DNA of 64,000 bases from Smittia aterrima (taxonomy: Eukaryota; Arthropoda; Insecta; Diptera; Chironomidae): contig CP093830.1 of the NCBI GenBank assembly GCA_033063855.1, forward strand, positions 12,524,854-12,588,853, read 5' to 3'. Under the pieces are notes generated by a model. That model did not search any database. It was not told where the DNA came from and saw only the letters and a list, made by a program, of their open reading frames with translations. The translations under genes and the position numbers were made by a program. Shown in pieces: positions 48,801 through 60,828 of the stretch. Positions within the stretch are counted from its first letter, which is position 1. Each line of letters begins with the position of its first letter.

Positions 48801-51800
48801 TTCTTGTTGCTCAATCTGAAGTCTAATGAAAAAAAAACGATATTTTTAGAGTCCTGACGCAACCAGTCTGCCATCGTTATGCAGCCCAGGCTCCCTGCCC
48901 GAAGATGAACTTGCATTTATGACATTGAACATGGACGACGACTTGGATATGTCCATGCGCGCTCCATACATTTCAATGAGCGAATCTTCTGAACTGCCGA
49001 TGTTAATCGATCAAGATTTGATGTGGGGAGCTCAACCAGACCTCAAGCAGACTTTAAATATAAATAGAAAGGAAGCTTCGTGCAATTTGAACAGTCAACA
49101 AGATGGAAAATCAAAATCGAATGCAACGTATCAACAACAGAAATCAACAATGGAATCGAGCTTAGCGTCGTTGCTGTGCAATCAATTGATGCAACATCAA
49201 CAGCAGCAGCTTCAAGATCAACAAACGAATCAACAGTCAATCATTCTAAATCAATATCCCGATGTGAAGATTCAAATCTTGGATCCAACACTTGCTAATT
49301 CTCATACAATGATTGAACACAATCAAGGGACAAGCATTGGTTTGTCAAAAGAATTTCTAGAAAGAGTTTTCTTGTAATAATAAAGAATTTTTAATCTTTT
49401 AGTTCCCGAATCTGTCGAGTGGACAATGAACGATCTTTTGCAGTTGAAGAAAGTCCCAGTTTCAAAATCAAACCATGACGACGAAGTAGTCACCGATCAT
49501 AAACACCAGCAACTACCACAAACCGAAGCGATAGTCAAGTCGAGAGACAAACAAAATGTTAATCACAAACGTCCTTCGATAGCGTGCGATATTACTGTAT
49601 CGAAACGTGCCAAAGGCTCCGACACAATAAAGTCAACACCACAATTGCTCCAGCAGCTTATGACATCATCGGGAAGTCAAAAGCAACGGATCAAGTCGGA
49701 GTCGTCAACGAGCAATGTGGTAAAGACCAGTGCGCTTCCGAATTCACCACAGAAAGTTCAACAGCAAGCGGGGAACTCTGTTCTGATGAATCTTCTAGTT
49801 AGCGGCTGCGACGTAAGTGCCGGTTACTACACGTGCTTACCGCGACCTAAAGTGGCGAAAGCGTAAAATACTTTTCCATCATTTTGTTCAAACGAATATT
49901 TTATTTTTTAAGTTTTTCTCGTTTCGTTTCTTAATTTATGCGAGAACGATGAAAATATTTTTGGTAAAAATGAAAAATGCAAAAAAAAACACGTTTCAAT
50001 TATTTTCTATTGACTAGTTTTCTAGGCGAATCAATTAGAAGTTGCGTACTTCTCTTGTGAGATAAATGAACTTTTTAAATATCTACGAATGTTCCATCGA
50101 CGATAATCGATTGGGTGCGAGCCGCGAAAAAAAAATGAAGACAAAACCTGATGTTCTTAGATTAGAGATTAAAAGAATGAAACAAAACAAAAAAGAAAAC
50201 GATAATTGAATGTCATTAATTTTGATTTTAACTGTGATAGCTGTTGTTTAATGATAAAATGAAATAAAAAGCGCAACAACGTTGCAAAGACATTTGCACC
50301 ATTCGAGAAGACGATTTTTCTTTATTTCATCTTTCGTTGTTTTTATTTCTTTTCGTGCGACGATAATCGATGTTTCTAATTTTCTTTTGCGAAGAAGGGT
50401 TTTTGTTGAAGAATAAAAAAAAATGTTGAGCCCGCAATGGTACAAATCAATCAAATCCCCGAAAATTTATGAGGCTCAATCCTCTAAGATTTTCTTATTT
50501 CCTTCTTTTCTTTGCTTTATTCGGATCGATCCCATTGGATACGAAAGTGTTTAAAAGCTATTGGAGCTTGAAATTCCTTTCGAAGTGGGTGACGTGCATG
50601 AGCAAAGCTTCAGAAGAATATTAGAATCTCCCCAAAACGCTTTTTATTAATTCCCCCTTCGGAAATTGAGAGTTTTCCAATCGAAAACCAAGAACCAAGA
50701 AGAAAGTCTTCAAGCGAAAAAGAATCCACCGGAAATTCTTTCTCTTTTACTTTCATTTCCTTTCATTCTGATCGACACCCGATAAAAAGATAAACACGAC
50801 AAACTTTTTTTTCCACGAAATTAATTCGGAAGAATATTCAATTAATCATGAAGAGAGATGTGTTGCATAAAATATAAAATACAAAGTTTAGCGAGAACAA
50901 AGTTTAATGAAAATTGACATTCACTCTTAATCGAAGTAGTCGAGTTATCTTCAATATCAAATAACTTAAACCTCCAGAAACTTTGTAAAATAAGAAATTA
51001 GATTACAAACTTTTTTCCGAATAGTAAAGAAAGTTCAGAGCGAAATATAACCGCAAATAATTAAATTTATTCCGGAATGTTTCAAATTTGATATATCAGT
51101 GAACGATGTTAAACTCTCAGGTAATTGCTGTTGGCAAGACGTGAATACCTCAAAGCACTCATAGCAAACTTTTATCACAGAGTTTTATTCAATCTTCATA
51201 AACACATCGAAATACGAATCCTTACCGCAACAAAATGTCTTCATTACTTTAGAAGAGAAATATAACTAAAGAAAAGTAACGCGAAAGTCTGGAATTGTAT
51301 TTTGAAAAGTTGGAAAAGTATTTAAGGATTGTTGATGCATTGAAAAGTTTAAAAGTGAAACTCCAAAAAAGAAAAATGTTCATGATTGTAGAGAATTCGT
51401 TAGTTAAAGAATTTAAATAGCGAAAGCATTTACTCGGAAGATTAAAGAAGAGAGAGAGAGACAGAGAAATGGGAAGTTACAATAATCAGAAAGACTTAAA
51501 ATATTTAAATGTGGAAAGTTCGATTCGTAAAATTACTAATAAAGGTTAAGAAGATGTATTGAGCACGAAGATGAGTCCTCAGCTTTAATGTGCAACATGA
51601 ATGTCGTCGTCGTCGCTTTAAAAGTCAAAAGAAAATATATTACAAAGAATTTAGTCTAAGACTCTCCTAGAAGGACTTGAAATATCGTTAGGAAAGCAAA
51701 ATGATGGAAAATTTTATCCTAAATATCGATAATGCAATAAAATACAAATTAGATTGTAACGATGATAAGGAAACAATTCGAAAGCAACAAAAGTGAACAA

Positions 51801-53381
51801 AATAAAGATAAATGACAAAAAGATTTATGATGTGTTTTGATCCATTGGATTTTTCTTTTATTTCGCTCTTACCCAAAATAGAAAAACCCTCTGCTCGTCA
51901 GAGGCAAACTCCCTGCCGAGCTTTTATTGCTAATCAGATGCTTAAGCGTCTCTTCGATGTCTGCAATATTTCATGGCATCGAATACAACGACTTTCATTT
52001 TCTCTTCATTGAGAAAAAATCTTCCTCATGCGAAATATTGAAAATGAAAGCTTCAAACTCTCATGCGTTGAGAGAGAGAGAGGAAAAACTTCACGAGAGA
52101 GTTGAAAGTTTTCCTTAGTTTCCATGAAGAGGTTACTGACTCAACAAAATTGCATTTTTCTGACATTTCTCGACACACTCACAAATGTAAATCGAAGCTA
52201 AGCTCAACTGAGTTTCATTCGAGAAATTGGCAAGTCATTTGTGAAAATAAAATCAGAGCAAATCACGAAAATTTAGGTCAGCGAGAAAATGAAAATTTAT
52301 CGCTTGAATTCCTTCCAAAAATTGTTTTGATTTATGTCCTGAGCTTCACCAATGATTTACTTCTTCTTCATCTTCCTTGAGGCTTTTCTTGATTTCCCCA
52401 TTCACGTCAAATTGCTCAATAACTGGAAACTTTTGCGATACTTCATCAATTACTTTCCTTCCACACTCAATTATCTCGCGAGGAGAGAAAATGTCAAAGT
52501 GAATTATTGATAATTGTCTCAGACTCATCTCCCCAAACGATCCTTTCCTCTTACTTTCATTACGTTTCGTCATTAACTCGAGATTTCCACCTCCTCACAA
52601 AGGTCCAAGGGTGATCCATTAAGATTCATGAAATATAATTAAGAATCTTATTTTAGATGTAAAGCTGAATCACTTCTCATGTCTTTCCATCCTCCACAAA
52701 ACTCAATTTTCTCCTGGCGGTTTCGTAATTGTGATGCAAATCTCATGCAATAATTTAATTAAATTCCCTTCATGGAACCTTTCAAAGCTTCCCCACAAAC
52801 ATCTGATTCTTCTCGTTTTGAGAAATTCAATTTCATGAATTTTTCATTCGAATGGCTTTTTCCATTGGCGGTTCACACAGAGCGAAATGAAAGAAATTTT
52901 AGGGATCAAAAGAATCATAAATTTATCGTGCTCACTGGTGCATCCGTAAATAATTGAGAAAGTTGAAGTGATTGCGCAACTTTCTAATGACGGATGCATT
53001 TGTTGAGCTTAGTTCAAGAACAATTTTAACGCTTTTCTTTTTATTTCTCGTTTTAATTAGGAGCCATTGACGATTTATCCACCTGATGACACGATGGAAG
53101 GAAGCCAGGAGAGTATGACGTCGCCAATTGTTATCAACGACAAAATGTTAAGTCACGCATCTGTTGCTGCTTCCACGAGTTTTCCATTGAGCAGTTTGTT
53201 GACTCCAAACGACATGGAGATTTACAGAGCCATTCAAAACGGAGTGACTGAACGTCAGATTGGGAATAATCCATGCACAAGCTTCATTGATTCCGATTCT
53301 ATTGCGTCGATCTTGATGGATCTTAATGAGCAAGATTATGAAGTCAATATTCCCGTCAACGAACTACTCAAGATGATGTAG
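30824..53381 (+). CDS. sima: similar (sima), HIF-alpha bHLH-PAS transcription factor
   Basis: Oxygen-regulated subunit that pairs with ARNT/Tango to switch on hypoxia genes. Coding exons: 30824-30921, 34707-34894, 34966-35180, 35233-35454, 35513-35682, 35743-35849, 37977-38118, 46096-46676, 47534-47814, 48850-49339, 49403-49812, 53061-53381. They sum to 3225 bases, 1074 residues, with all phases consistent. Exon 1 ends KPKPEKRR, joining NNEKRKEKSRDAARCRRSKE of the bHLH (about 33-95), as in Drosophila. PAS-A about 125-200 (DGFLLVLSDEGDITYVSEN); PAS-B about 255-380 (HPSNIEVPLGSSTFLTKH, KPQSVVCVNYVI). Degradation sites: LTHLAPTAGDT (Pro588) and MRAPYI (Pro707). A Gln-rich stretch follows near 49192-49236. 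The C-terminus DYEVNIPVNELL (Asn1064) resembles the vertebrate C-terminal activation domain. Introns of 8.0 and 3.2 kb split the region after PAS-B. Confidence 0.93.
33065..33603 (+). CDS. Possible alternative first exon of sima, or small separate gene
   Basis: Open frame of 180 codons starting ATG 33065 (a second ATG at 33158), lying in the intron before the sima bHLH exon. The product is rich in Tyr, Asn, Gln and Pro (EYYNNLPPNQ, FYYGQGYDDG, CYGYYGEAPC) and looks disordered. The frame reaches ATG TAA at 33602-33607, but a perfect GTAAGT donor begins inside that ATG at 33604. Splicing there leaves phase 2, which joins the bHLH exon at 34707 in frame, giving EDFM-NNEKRKEK and a 1221-residue form. 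Without splicing it ends as a 180-residue protein. Which of these is real cannot be told from sequence. I consider an alternative promoter/N-terminus slightly more likely, because donor strength and phase both fit. Confidence 0.55.
35850..37976 (+). other. sima: sima intron within PAS-B (2.1 kb)
   Basis: GTGAGT donor and TTTTCAG acceptor; it splits the PAS-B domain after FKC. Open frames such as 36072-36446 and 37485-37865 have no recognisable domain. No nested gene or RNA gene seen. Confidence 0.7.
38119..46095 (+). other. sima: sima intron after PAS-B (8.0 kb)
   Basis: Separates the PAS-B exon (ends VNYVI) from the exon beginning GIENEHEILSS, a junction that matches the fly protein (VISNLENKHEI). 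Several open frames of 80-130 codons occur on both strands, for example 41259-41654 minus with a hydrophobic N-terminus and 43887-44276 plus, but none has a domain, a convincing start and splice context together. Short CT/AG-rich tracts are scattered through it. Confidence 0.75.
49813..53060 (+). other. sima: sima last intron (3.2 kb)
   Basis: Lies between the exon ending LLVSGCD and the final exon coding for the C-terminal activation region. GTAAGT donor, TTTTAATTAG acceptor. Reading through the donor adds only about 15 codons before a stop (49863-49865), so an intron-retained form would lack the C-terminal activation region. No other gene seen. Confidence 0.7.
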
Positions 53382-53983
53382 AAACATTGAGTCGAAGAAG
53401 CTCGAAGAGTTCGACGGAAAATAATGACGACGAGAACATTTTTGATTATCAAATTACAATTCATTTCATGTTAAAGTTCTTTTAAAGCATTTCGAGGTCG
53501 TCTTCGACTTTGAAACATCGACAAAAAATTTACTGCCATCGTCGAGAATTAGGAGAGTTAGCTAAAATGAATTTCAGCTTCCGTTACTCGATAATAACAA
53601 TTTTTCACGCAATAGAAGGCTCGAAAGCTCATAAAAGCACGGGATGGTGCGCCATTTGAAAGCCTTCGTTATTAAATCCACTTTGTCTTGATTTTACATT
53701 TTAATTTGACAGGAGGGGAGCTTCCTAAGTTCTCTGATAACATTTTTGAAAATTATCTAAGATGAATTCTTATTAGTTTTGAGGTGTCGGTCGGAAGAGT
53801 TTCGTTTAATTTTGAGTTAGAGATTTGGGCATTCAGAATAGCAGAACGAGAAGTAGTTCGTTCATTAGCCTCGAGAGGATTGACTTTTGTGATTGATTTT
53901 GTGCAAACAAGTGGAAAATATGAAAGATATATTCATGCAAAAATAATCGCAAACAAACCATGAAATCGTAGAAGAAGAAACGA

Positions 53984-53989
53984 AATAAA
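53984..53989 (+). terminator. sima: Candidate poly(A) signal of sima
   Basis: AATAAA about 600 bases past the stop. Further hexamers at 54173-54178 and about 54200 would give slightly longer 3' UTRs. The final exon is followed by AT-rich DNA without another frame, as expected for a 3' UTR. Confidence 0.4.
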
Positions 53990-54178
53990 ATTTTATAAGA
54001 CGAAAAATAATTTGAAACTTGAGAGAGAACAAAGATTTTTTTTTAATTTTCTTAATCAAGTTTGGATTTTTGTAACTTTTCAACCTTCGCAACAGAAGCA
54101 TGATTAAAATATCCACTGACATTATGAATATGAACAAGTTTTTACTTTCATTGAGAAAACTTTTGTTGCGGAAATAAA

Positions 54179-55057
54179 AGAAAAAATATTTTAGTCAATA
54201 AAAATTTGTTGGACGTTATTTTGATGTTTCAAGTTTTTCCATTTCAGCAAACTGTTATCAAGCTCATCAAAATAATTGATCAGAGTCGACCCAAATGTAA
54301 TTAGCAGCTTCCGAATGGATGTTCAATGATTTCGGCTTCACAAGTGTTCTCAGAATTTCAGAAAAGCGACGATAAATATTTATTTTCACGCGCGGAGGTT
54401 GCGGCATTTCAAGGTAATTTGTTATCATGACTCGCGATTTGTGAGACGAGCCCCCAAAATTTGTTTTCTTTTTCGAAGAACAGACTTACAAACAAACCCA
54501 GCAAGCTAAGGAGAAATCTTTAAATTTAAAGTGATATCATGGAAATTCTTTCTTCGCTGGGTGGAAAATTACAAAAGAGAGAGAATTTTGTGAGAGAGCG
54601 AGGCAGAAATAATAACATCTGTCTTTGAAATAATGAAAATTGACGAGTAGAGCTTAACTTAAAAGCTTTGAATGAACAAATTTTAGCTATCGTTTCATGC
54701 AATTTATTTCCAGCAATAATCAAACCAAAATTTTTCATAAAATCTCACAATTGAAGAATTGAAAGAAACTTCTTCAAGTTGTCGTTGCTCGCTGGGAAAT
54801 ATTTCTGTGAGAAGAGAAAATCGAGAGAGAACGAGACAGAGATATCAGACGATAGCACAACAAATTCTGTTTTGACTGAAAAGTCTCAGTTGAAATAATA
54901 ATTTTGCCAGAAAAGTGTGAACGAACGCACGAAGAGACTTTATTTCCGCTGAATATCGTCGAACTGAGCTAATAGTGATTGAGAAATTAAGAATCAAATC
55001 GAAGGAGTTCGATTGAAGATATTTTCTCAAGACTGTCATCAAGTTAGCTCATAGGCG
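54179..55057 (+). other. Intergenic DNA between sima and ABHD18-like gene
   Basis: Nearly 900 bases without a supported coding frame. It contains purine-rich patches (GAGAGAGA near 54575 and 54825). It should include the promoter and 5' UTR of the hydrolase gene to the right. Confidence 0.5.
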
Positions 55058-57272
55058 ATGCCTCCATCAAGGCTTGACTCCATTTATCGCTCTCTTCTGC
55101 TGTCAAAGTTCTTCAGTAAAGTAAGAAAGTGAAAGAAAATTTAATCCATAATTTCTTAATTATTAATTTTTCTTTTCAGGGATGGGGAGAACCGAAGAAT
55201 CTTCAAAGGTAAGTTTAACATTAGATTTGTTCATCAATCAACGTGATCTTCGATGATGATGATCTGATGATTATGTCACAGCCGGTAGCCGCGAAAAAAA
55301 AATATCCGCGTGAAAAAGAAAGAAAATCACGTCGTCACATTTGCTCAATCATTGACTTTGGATGTGAGCCGCGGTGCGATAAGAGAGCTTAGCGTTCAAA
55401 AGAAACATTGAACTTTTATTAATCTCCTCGATGATTAATAAACAAATTCTTTTGTTTTAGACTCTTCGAGTTCCGAAAAGTGATGTCAAATCGTGATACA
55501 TGTTCGAAGCTAATTCCCCACGATTATCCAGTTGAAGTTACGCATGAAGAAGAAACATCAGATTGCAGGATCATCGAAGGCAAGTTTATATCTCCATTCG
55601 AACTTTTTCTTCCCGGACTTGTTCCTGAAGAGGCAAAGGATGCTCATTTCCAAATGGTCTTGCCTAAAAAGTGGAAGGAAGACAATTACAAACCAGTTTG
55701 TCTTCATCTCGCTGGCACTGGCGATCATGTAGGCTTGAACTATTTCTGTTAATGATTTCGTTTCGAATTTCATTTTATTTTAGTATTTCTGGAGACGACG
55801 GAATCTAATTGTGAAACCTCTGATGAAAGAAGCTGGTCTTGGTGCTATAATCCTTGAAAATCCTTTCTATGGAGTTCGCAAACCTGCGGATCAAAAAAGA
55901 TCGTCGCTTCACAATGTTTCAGACATTTTCGTCATGGGAGGATGTTTGATTTTAGAATCGTTAGTGCTTTTCAACTGGTGCGAACGACAGGGACTTGGTC
56001 CTTTAGGAATAACTGGTCTCTCTATGGGAGGGCATATGGGTGAGCATCTTCAATTATTTGCCATTTCTAAATAATCAAATGAAATCTGTTTTAGCTTCAC
56101 TGGCAGCGACGAACTATCCAAAGCCACTTGTTGTTGTGCCTTGCTTGAGCTGGTCAACAGCATCGTCAGTGTTTACAGAAGGTGTGATGACACAAAGTAT
56201 AAACTGGGACGTACTCGAGACGCAATATTTCGCTGATGGACAGTATCGCGAGAAACTTTCGAAAATGGTCACTGTTGTCGATGACTCTTTCATAGCGGGA
56301 AAACATTTTGTCAAAAACTTCAGTCAGTCAATGAAGGAATTAAGAAAAGACATCAAAGATACGAAAGAATTGACTCTCGAACCCGAAAAATTAAATTTGT
56401 CTGTGATAAAGGAAACAAATCCAGAGAGCACCAAGAAATCTTTCCTCGAAATTAACGGAAATTCGAATAAGCTCAATTTGTCCTCCCACTTGTTGAACAA
56501 ATTGCTATCCGGTGAGCGATGTGAGTTGACCGCATCAGAGATCAACGAGCTTAATGAGAAGATCAAGATCGCGCTGAATCGTTTAAAGAAAGACAGGAAA
56601 TGGGGGAACGATGAGACATCGAATGCAATCGAAGAGCAAGCAAAGTTAATTGTAATAAAAGAAAAGGGAAAAACCTTGAAGCGCGGCAATTCATCAGTTC
56701 AATCGGATACATCAGCGACAGAGCCATCAACTGTTATAGCTTCTGCATATAACATTTCAAAGACTAAACTTATGGGTTTGCTATCGTCCAACGATAAAAA
56801 CAAAGAGAACGTTGCTCCAGTTCCTGTGAAACGTGCGAAGATGGACATTACAAAAACGAAATGGTGGGAGCAGGAGTCACTGCAGTTCATGCGAGGTAAG
56901 GAAATGAATTTTTAAATAAAGCAATTAAATTCATTCAGTTCTCACGAAGGAATGATGGACGAGTGTACTCATTTGAAAAACTTTTCTGTGCCATACGACA
57001 CGAGTCTGATCATCGCAGTTTGTGCTAAAGACGATGCCTACGTCCCAAGACTTGGTTGTTCGAGCTTAGAAGACATTTGGCCAGGCGCTGAAGTTCGATA
57101 TCTTGACGCTGGTCACGTCTCTGCTTATGTTCTACATCAGAAACTCTTTCGTAGCTCAATTATTGAAGCATTCGAGAGATCAAAGAAGAAATGGCTCGCA
57201 GAGAAAAATGGTGAAAGCAATATCCAAATAGCAACATTAAAATCAGAAGGAGAAACACAGAAGACTTTATAG
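55058..57272 (+). CDS. ABHD18: ABHD18-like alpha/beta hydrolase
   Basis: Serine hydrolase of the ABHD18 (DUF2048) family; the vertebrate protein has recently been linked to mitochondrial cardiolipin turnover. Exons 55058-55120, 55180-55208, 55461-55728, 55784-56039, 56095-56895 and 56950-57272 sum to 1740 bases, 579 residues. The start MPPSRLDSIYRSLLLSKFFSKGWG gives the Arg/hydrophobic N-terminus typical of the family. The nucleophile elbow GLSMG has Ser200, HLAGTGDH forms the oxyanion-type strand, and the likely acid and base are in KDDAYVP (Asp500/501) and AGHVSAY (His527). MMDECTHLKNFSVP and EDIWPGAEVRYL are strong family blocks. Residues about 290-455 form a Lys/Glu/Ser-rich, probably disordered insert, making the protein longer than vertebrate forms. 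The last acceptor (ACGAAG at 56949) is weak; the nearer CAG would bring in a stop. Confidence 0.9.
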
Positions 57273-57342
57273 AAGTTTCTTGTCTGATTTCAAAGAAATA
57301 TTTATACAAATTGTCTCAGTGAGATAAAGTTTTTTTTATACA

Positions 57343-57348
57343 AATAAA
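57343..57348 (+). terminator. Likely poly(A) signal of ABHD18-like gene
   Basis: AATAAA 70 bases past the stop, just inside a short imperfect direct repeat (TATACAAA...TCAGTGAGA appears twice between 57303 and 57360). Confidence 0.5.
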
Positions 57349-57812
57349 TTCAGTGAGACAGCTGAGAACTGAAACCAATTTCGTGAAGCACTTTTTAATT
57401 GCAATCATCAAAAGCGGAAATTTATCAATTTTTAAATTGAATTTTGATGAAGTGTCGAACTAATTTGAATCATAATTAACTTTCATGTGTGATTTCATTA
57501 ATTTTCAATTTTCAGTTCTCCTTGATTGCACAGAATCGATTTTATAGTCGCCCCGCCACTTTGAAGGTAACTCAGAAAATTCAACGTTTCCGGTCGAGAA
57601 AATTTTTCTAACGAACTATCGAGAACCTCAATAAATTTTCCAATTATCCTTCCAATTATGAACTTTTTGGATAAGGGACGAAATATTTGTTCCAATGATT
57701 TTGAATGATCTGATTAATCTGTTGTGTCTTTGAATGATCATCGTTCTCGGAAATAAATTTGTAAGAAGAAAAACTAAATGAAATTGAAATCATTACTTTC
57801 CTTAATTAAAAG

Positions 57813-57986
57813 TTAGCTCAACTGAGTTAAGGACAAGTCTTCCGATATCAACGAAAGTGTCTCCTCTGTCAATTCACTTAAACACTCGTCAATGTTTTGT
57901 GCAACACCAAATTCAAACTCTGCGCATGTTTCGTCCCAATCCGAGTCAGCATTCAACTGATAGCAGTGAACAACTGCATTGCACAT
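57813..57986 (-). CDS. Hypothetical 57-residue acidic protein
   Basis: A short frame on the - strand with its own ATG (after an in-frame TAA) and a TAA stop. The product is acidic and helical-looking (DSDWDETCAEFEFGVAQNID, CLSELTEETLSLISEDL) and has the composition of real protein more than of random AT-rich DNA. I recognise no family. A second minus-strand frame lies downstream at 57498-57695 (FIEVLDSSLEKFSRPETLNF), so the two might be pieces of one small gene, but no clean donor/acceptor pair joins them. Overlapping plus-strand frames also exist. Low confidence. Confidence 0.25.
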   Translation of the reverse strand: MCNAVVHCYQLNADSDWDETCAEFEFGVAQNIDECLSELTEETLSLISEDLSLTQLS

Positions 57987-60828
57987 TTATTTTAATTTTC
58001 TCGACGGCGTCATCAGACAACATGCTCCAGATTCATTGCAAGTGATGATATAACGTATTGATTTTCAAGGAGCTTCAGCAAAAACTATCTTGATATTATT
58101 TAGGTTCGTGTCTGAATTGTTGAAAGATTCACTTGAAAGAAAGAAAAAAACTATAATTTACCGTTTAATATTTTCTAAAGCTCTCAATAATCGAAGGAAA
58201 CTTTCAAGGTCATCACAAATGATTTTCTTCTCCATGTTATGCAGTTTTCTCTTCTCTTCGAACTTTGTTTTTCTCTTAAATAAGTTTTCATCTCAATTTA
58301 AATTGAATTTTCATATAATTTGGCTCTGAGATAATAAAAGAGTAGAAATATTTATTCTTAGATTGTTTTGACAGAAGAAATTTCCTTTGAGCTTCTAAGA
58401 AGATTTTCCTTCGATATTTGTGGTCTTAAGTCTTCTCCCCTTACTCAAAGTGAAAATCCGTCTCAGCGCCAATCTTCTTTACCTCAATTTTATACAAAAC
58501 TTGATAGAGAAAATTCTCGAATCAATATTAATTCACTTCAACAAAAAATATTTGCAAAGGTTCGTAAAGATTGTTTGTTCACCTTGAAAAACTTCTCTGT
58601 CTTCCATTCACTTTATGCTTGGCACGAAAATCTATAAAACTGTACGAGCATGAGTTTTCATTTATTTATTTAAGCCACCTCTGATTGTCCTCAGTCCCAG
58701 AGTTGTTACGTTGATGTGATAATAAAGCTTGATAAGCTCGGAAACCAGAAAATCTCTCGGGAAAGGCAAATAAATTCAAAAGCAGACAATCGGGGATCGA
58801 CAGCTGGACTCTCGCACACGTGCAAATCCTCACGGTTTTTAAATTTGCATCAAAAGCACTTCCATGTTAAAAAACATTCGAATAATTCAAAAAAATGAAA
58901 TCAACGCAGCCATTTGCTACTGACAACATTTAAATTTCCTATTGCAAAAAAAAAACGTAAACGAGGAAATTGTTTTTGGATTTCCTTCGAAACGATCGAA
59001 TGTACCTTAGCGCGCGACGCGGCTGTTTGTATTCATTGAGGGAAATTCTATTAGGTAAAGGAAGCCGCGAAGGAACAAAGAAAGCAAGCTTGAGAGGGTT
59101 GCGTAGTTAAATATTTCATATTTTCGTTTGCCGTTCGCTTTGAACGCAACAAGAAGAAGACCAAACAAGTGGATGACGGTTAACGTTTGCCATCTCGTAT
59201 CCCCAGCCTGAGGCAACACCCACATTTAACTTCCGTAGCGACTTCCACTTAGACTTTCGTTAACCCCGCCACCTTTAATGTCGTCAACGGAAATGAGAAT
59301 GTTTGGTGGAAATTATCGAAATCAAGACATTTCGATTTCGTGATTTGTTTTCCCTTATCACCGGTTCGTTCAAGTTTAACGAGGGGATGGAATAGAAGAA
59401 AGGCCTCTGATTTGCATAAGGTTTACCTTAGATTGCGTTCAGCTCGATCGTCATCAAGATAAAGTTGACAGCTGTGTAGTTCCCAGTTGACATTTCATAA
59501 TTATTGTGCTACTTTGCAGACTGCGAATTCTCTTAAATATTAGGCGTATCTGCCCTTGAGCGATTCGATGATTCCAATGTTTAGCCAGACGAACAGCAAG
59601 CACATCGTCAAGTTGAATTTTAAAACCCTCGAATCGAACGAAAGGCAATCACGCACATGACCTTCCTCTTCAATCTGCTGTTGAATCATCAGCCATGCTA
59701 ATATACCGGCAAGTCGAGCGAATGTTTCCAATCAGGGGAGCTCAGCAAATTCCGCCAGATTTTTCTCGTATCATTTTAGTTTAAGCATGCGTGAAACGCA
59801 AATAAAGTAAATTTAATAAACATTAGATCGCGTATGAAAATGCGAGGGACGCAGACCTCGAGGCGCAATTTAGATTGAATTTCATTCTTTGTAATAATCT
59901 CAATAAAAACTTCGATGATGAAAAATTGAGTTTTCGTCCTGTTTCGTCAAGAGATGAACGTCTCGCTGGAAAAATTGCCGTAATTCTTCAATTTAACGCT
60001 AGAGAAATTTCCCAAATTTGCATAATAACGGATCTATGAATATTCGAGTTAGACTCTAATTGAATTGCTGGGTTAACGAGATCGGCTATAACCAAACGAA
60101 TTCGGAAAATGCGAGTTTGTCTCAAAAGGAAGAAAAAATCAATGGCTGTCTCTCAGAAATAAAATTCTACCGGGAAAGTTGATTGCGTGGCTTGAATGTT
60201 GTTGACGTCTCGCCATAAAATTCTTTGCGCGTTTCTGTGTGAAATTATCATTCCCCAAAAAAAAACTGAGTTGCATGCTTGTTCGTCGTTAATATTTGTC
60301 CGTTCGTTGCTTTATTGGCAGAAGCTAAAGAAAATGTTGAATGGGGGGCGATAACACTCAAAACGAGTTTGCGGAAAATTCTCGGAAATAATTATGCTAA
60401 CTCAACATTCAGAATTTAATCGCACGAGGATATTTGCAAACGCTTTTAAAATTGTCATGAAAACCTGGAAAATTCAAAGAATTTTTCACAGACCTATCGC
60501 GTGGAGCTAAAACTGGCGCCTTTTCAATTTTCTTTATTTAGCAAAAAAAAATCTCTTTTTTTCTAATTTTAATCTTTGTAGCTTCCTGCTCTGTAACATT
60601 GACTTAGAGCTGAATTCAAAGTTAAAATTTTTGTGGTTGACGACAATCTTCGTTACGCTGACGTGAAGAAATATCTTCTAAACTGGTTTTCTTTCGACTG
60701 GTTTCTTCTCTCATCCTCACGCGTTTTGGAGAAAATCTATCATTCGGTCTTGAAAGTTAGAGTGGTAACGTTGTTAAATATTTCCAAGACAGTTTGTTTT
60801 CAATTTTTTATTTCTTTCGTTTTGAGAA
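57987..60828. other. Intergenic DNA before the CRAL-TRIO gene
   Basis: About 2.8 kb without a firmly supported gene. Plus-strand frames at 58090-58329 and 58368-58637 are protein-like in places (QSENPSQRQSSLPQFYTKLD) but show no recognisable domain, and the second has no good ATG. The right end should hold the promoter of the CRAL-TRIO gene. Confidence 0.5.

Noticed and set aside
56938..56949. The closer CAG acceptor before the last ABHD18 exon
   Set aside because: It would bring an in-frame TGA within four codons; the AAG acceptor ending at 56949 restores the family sequence RGMMDECTH.
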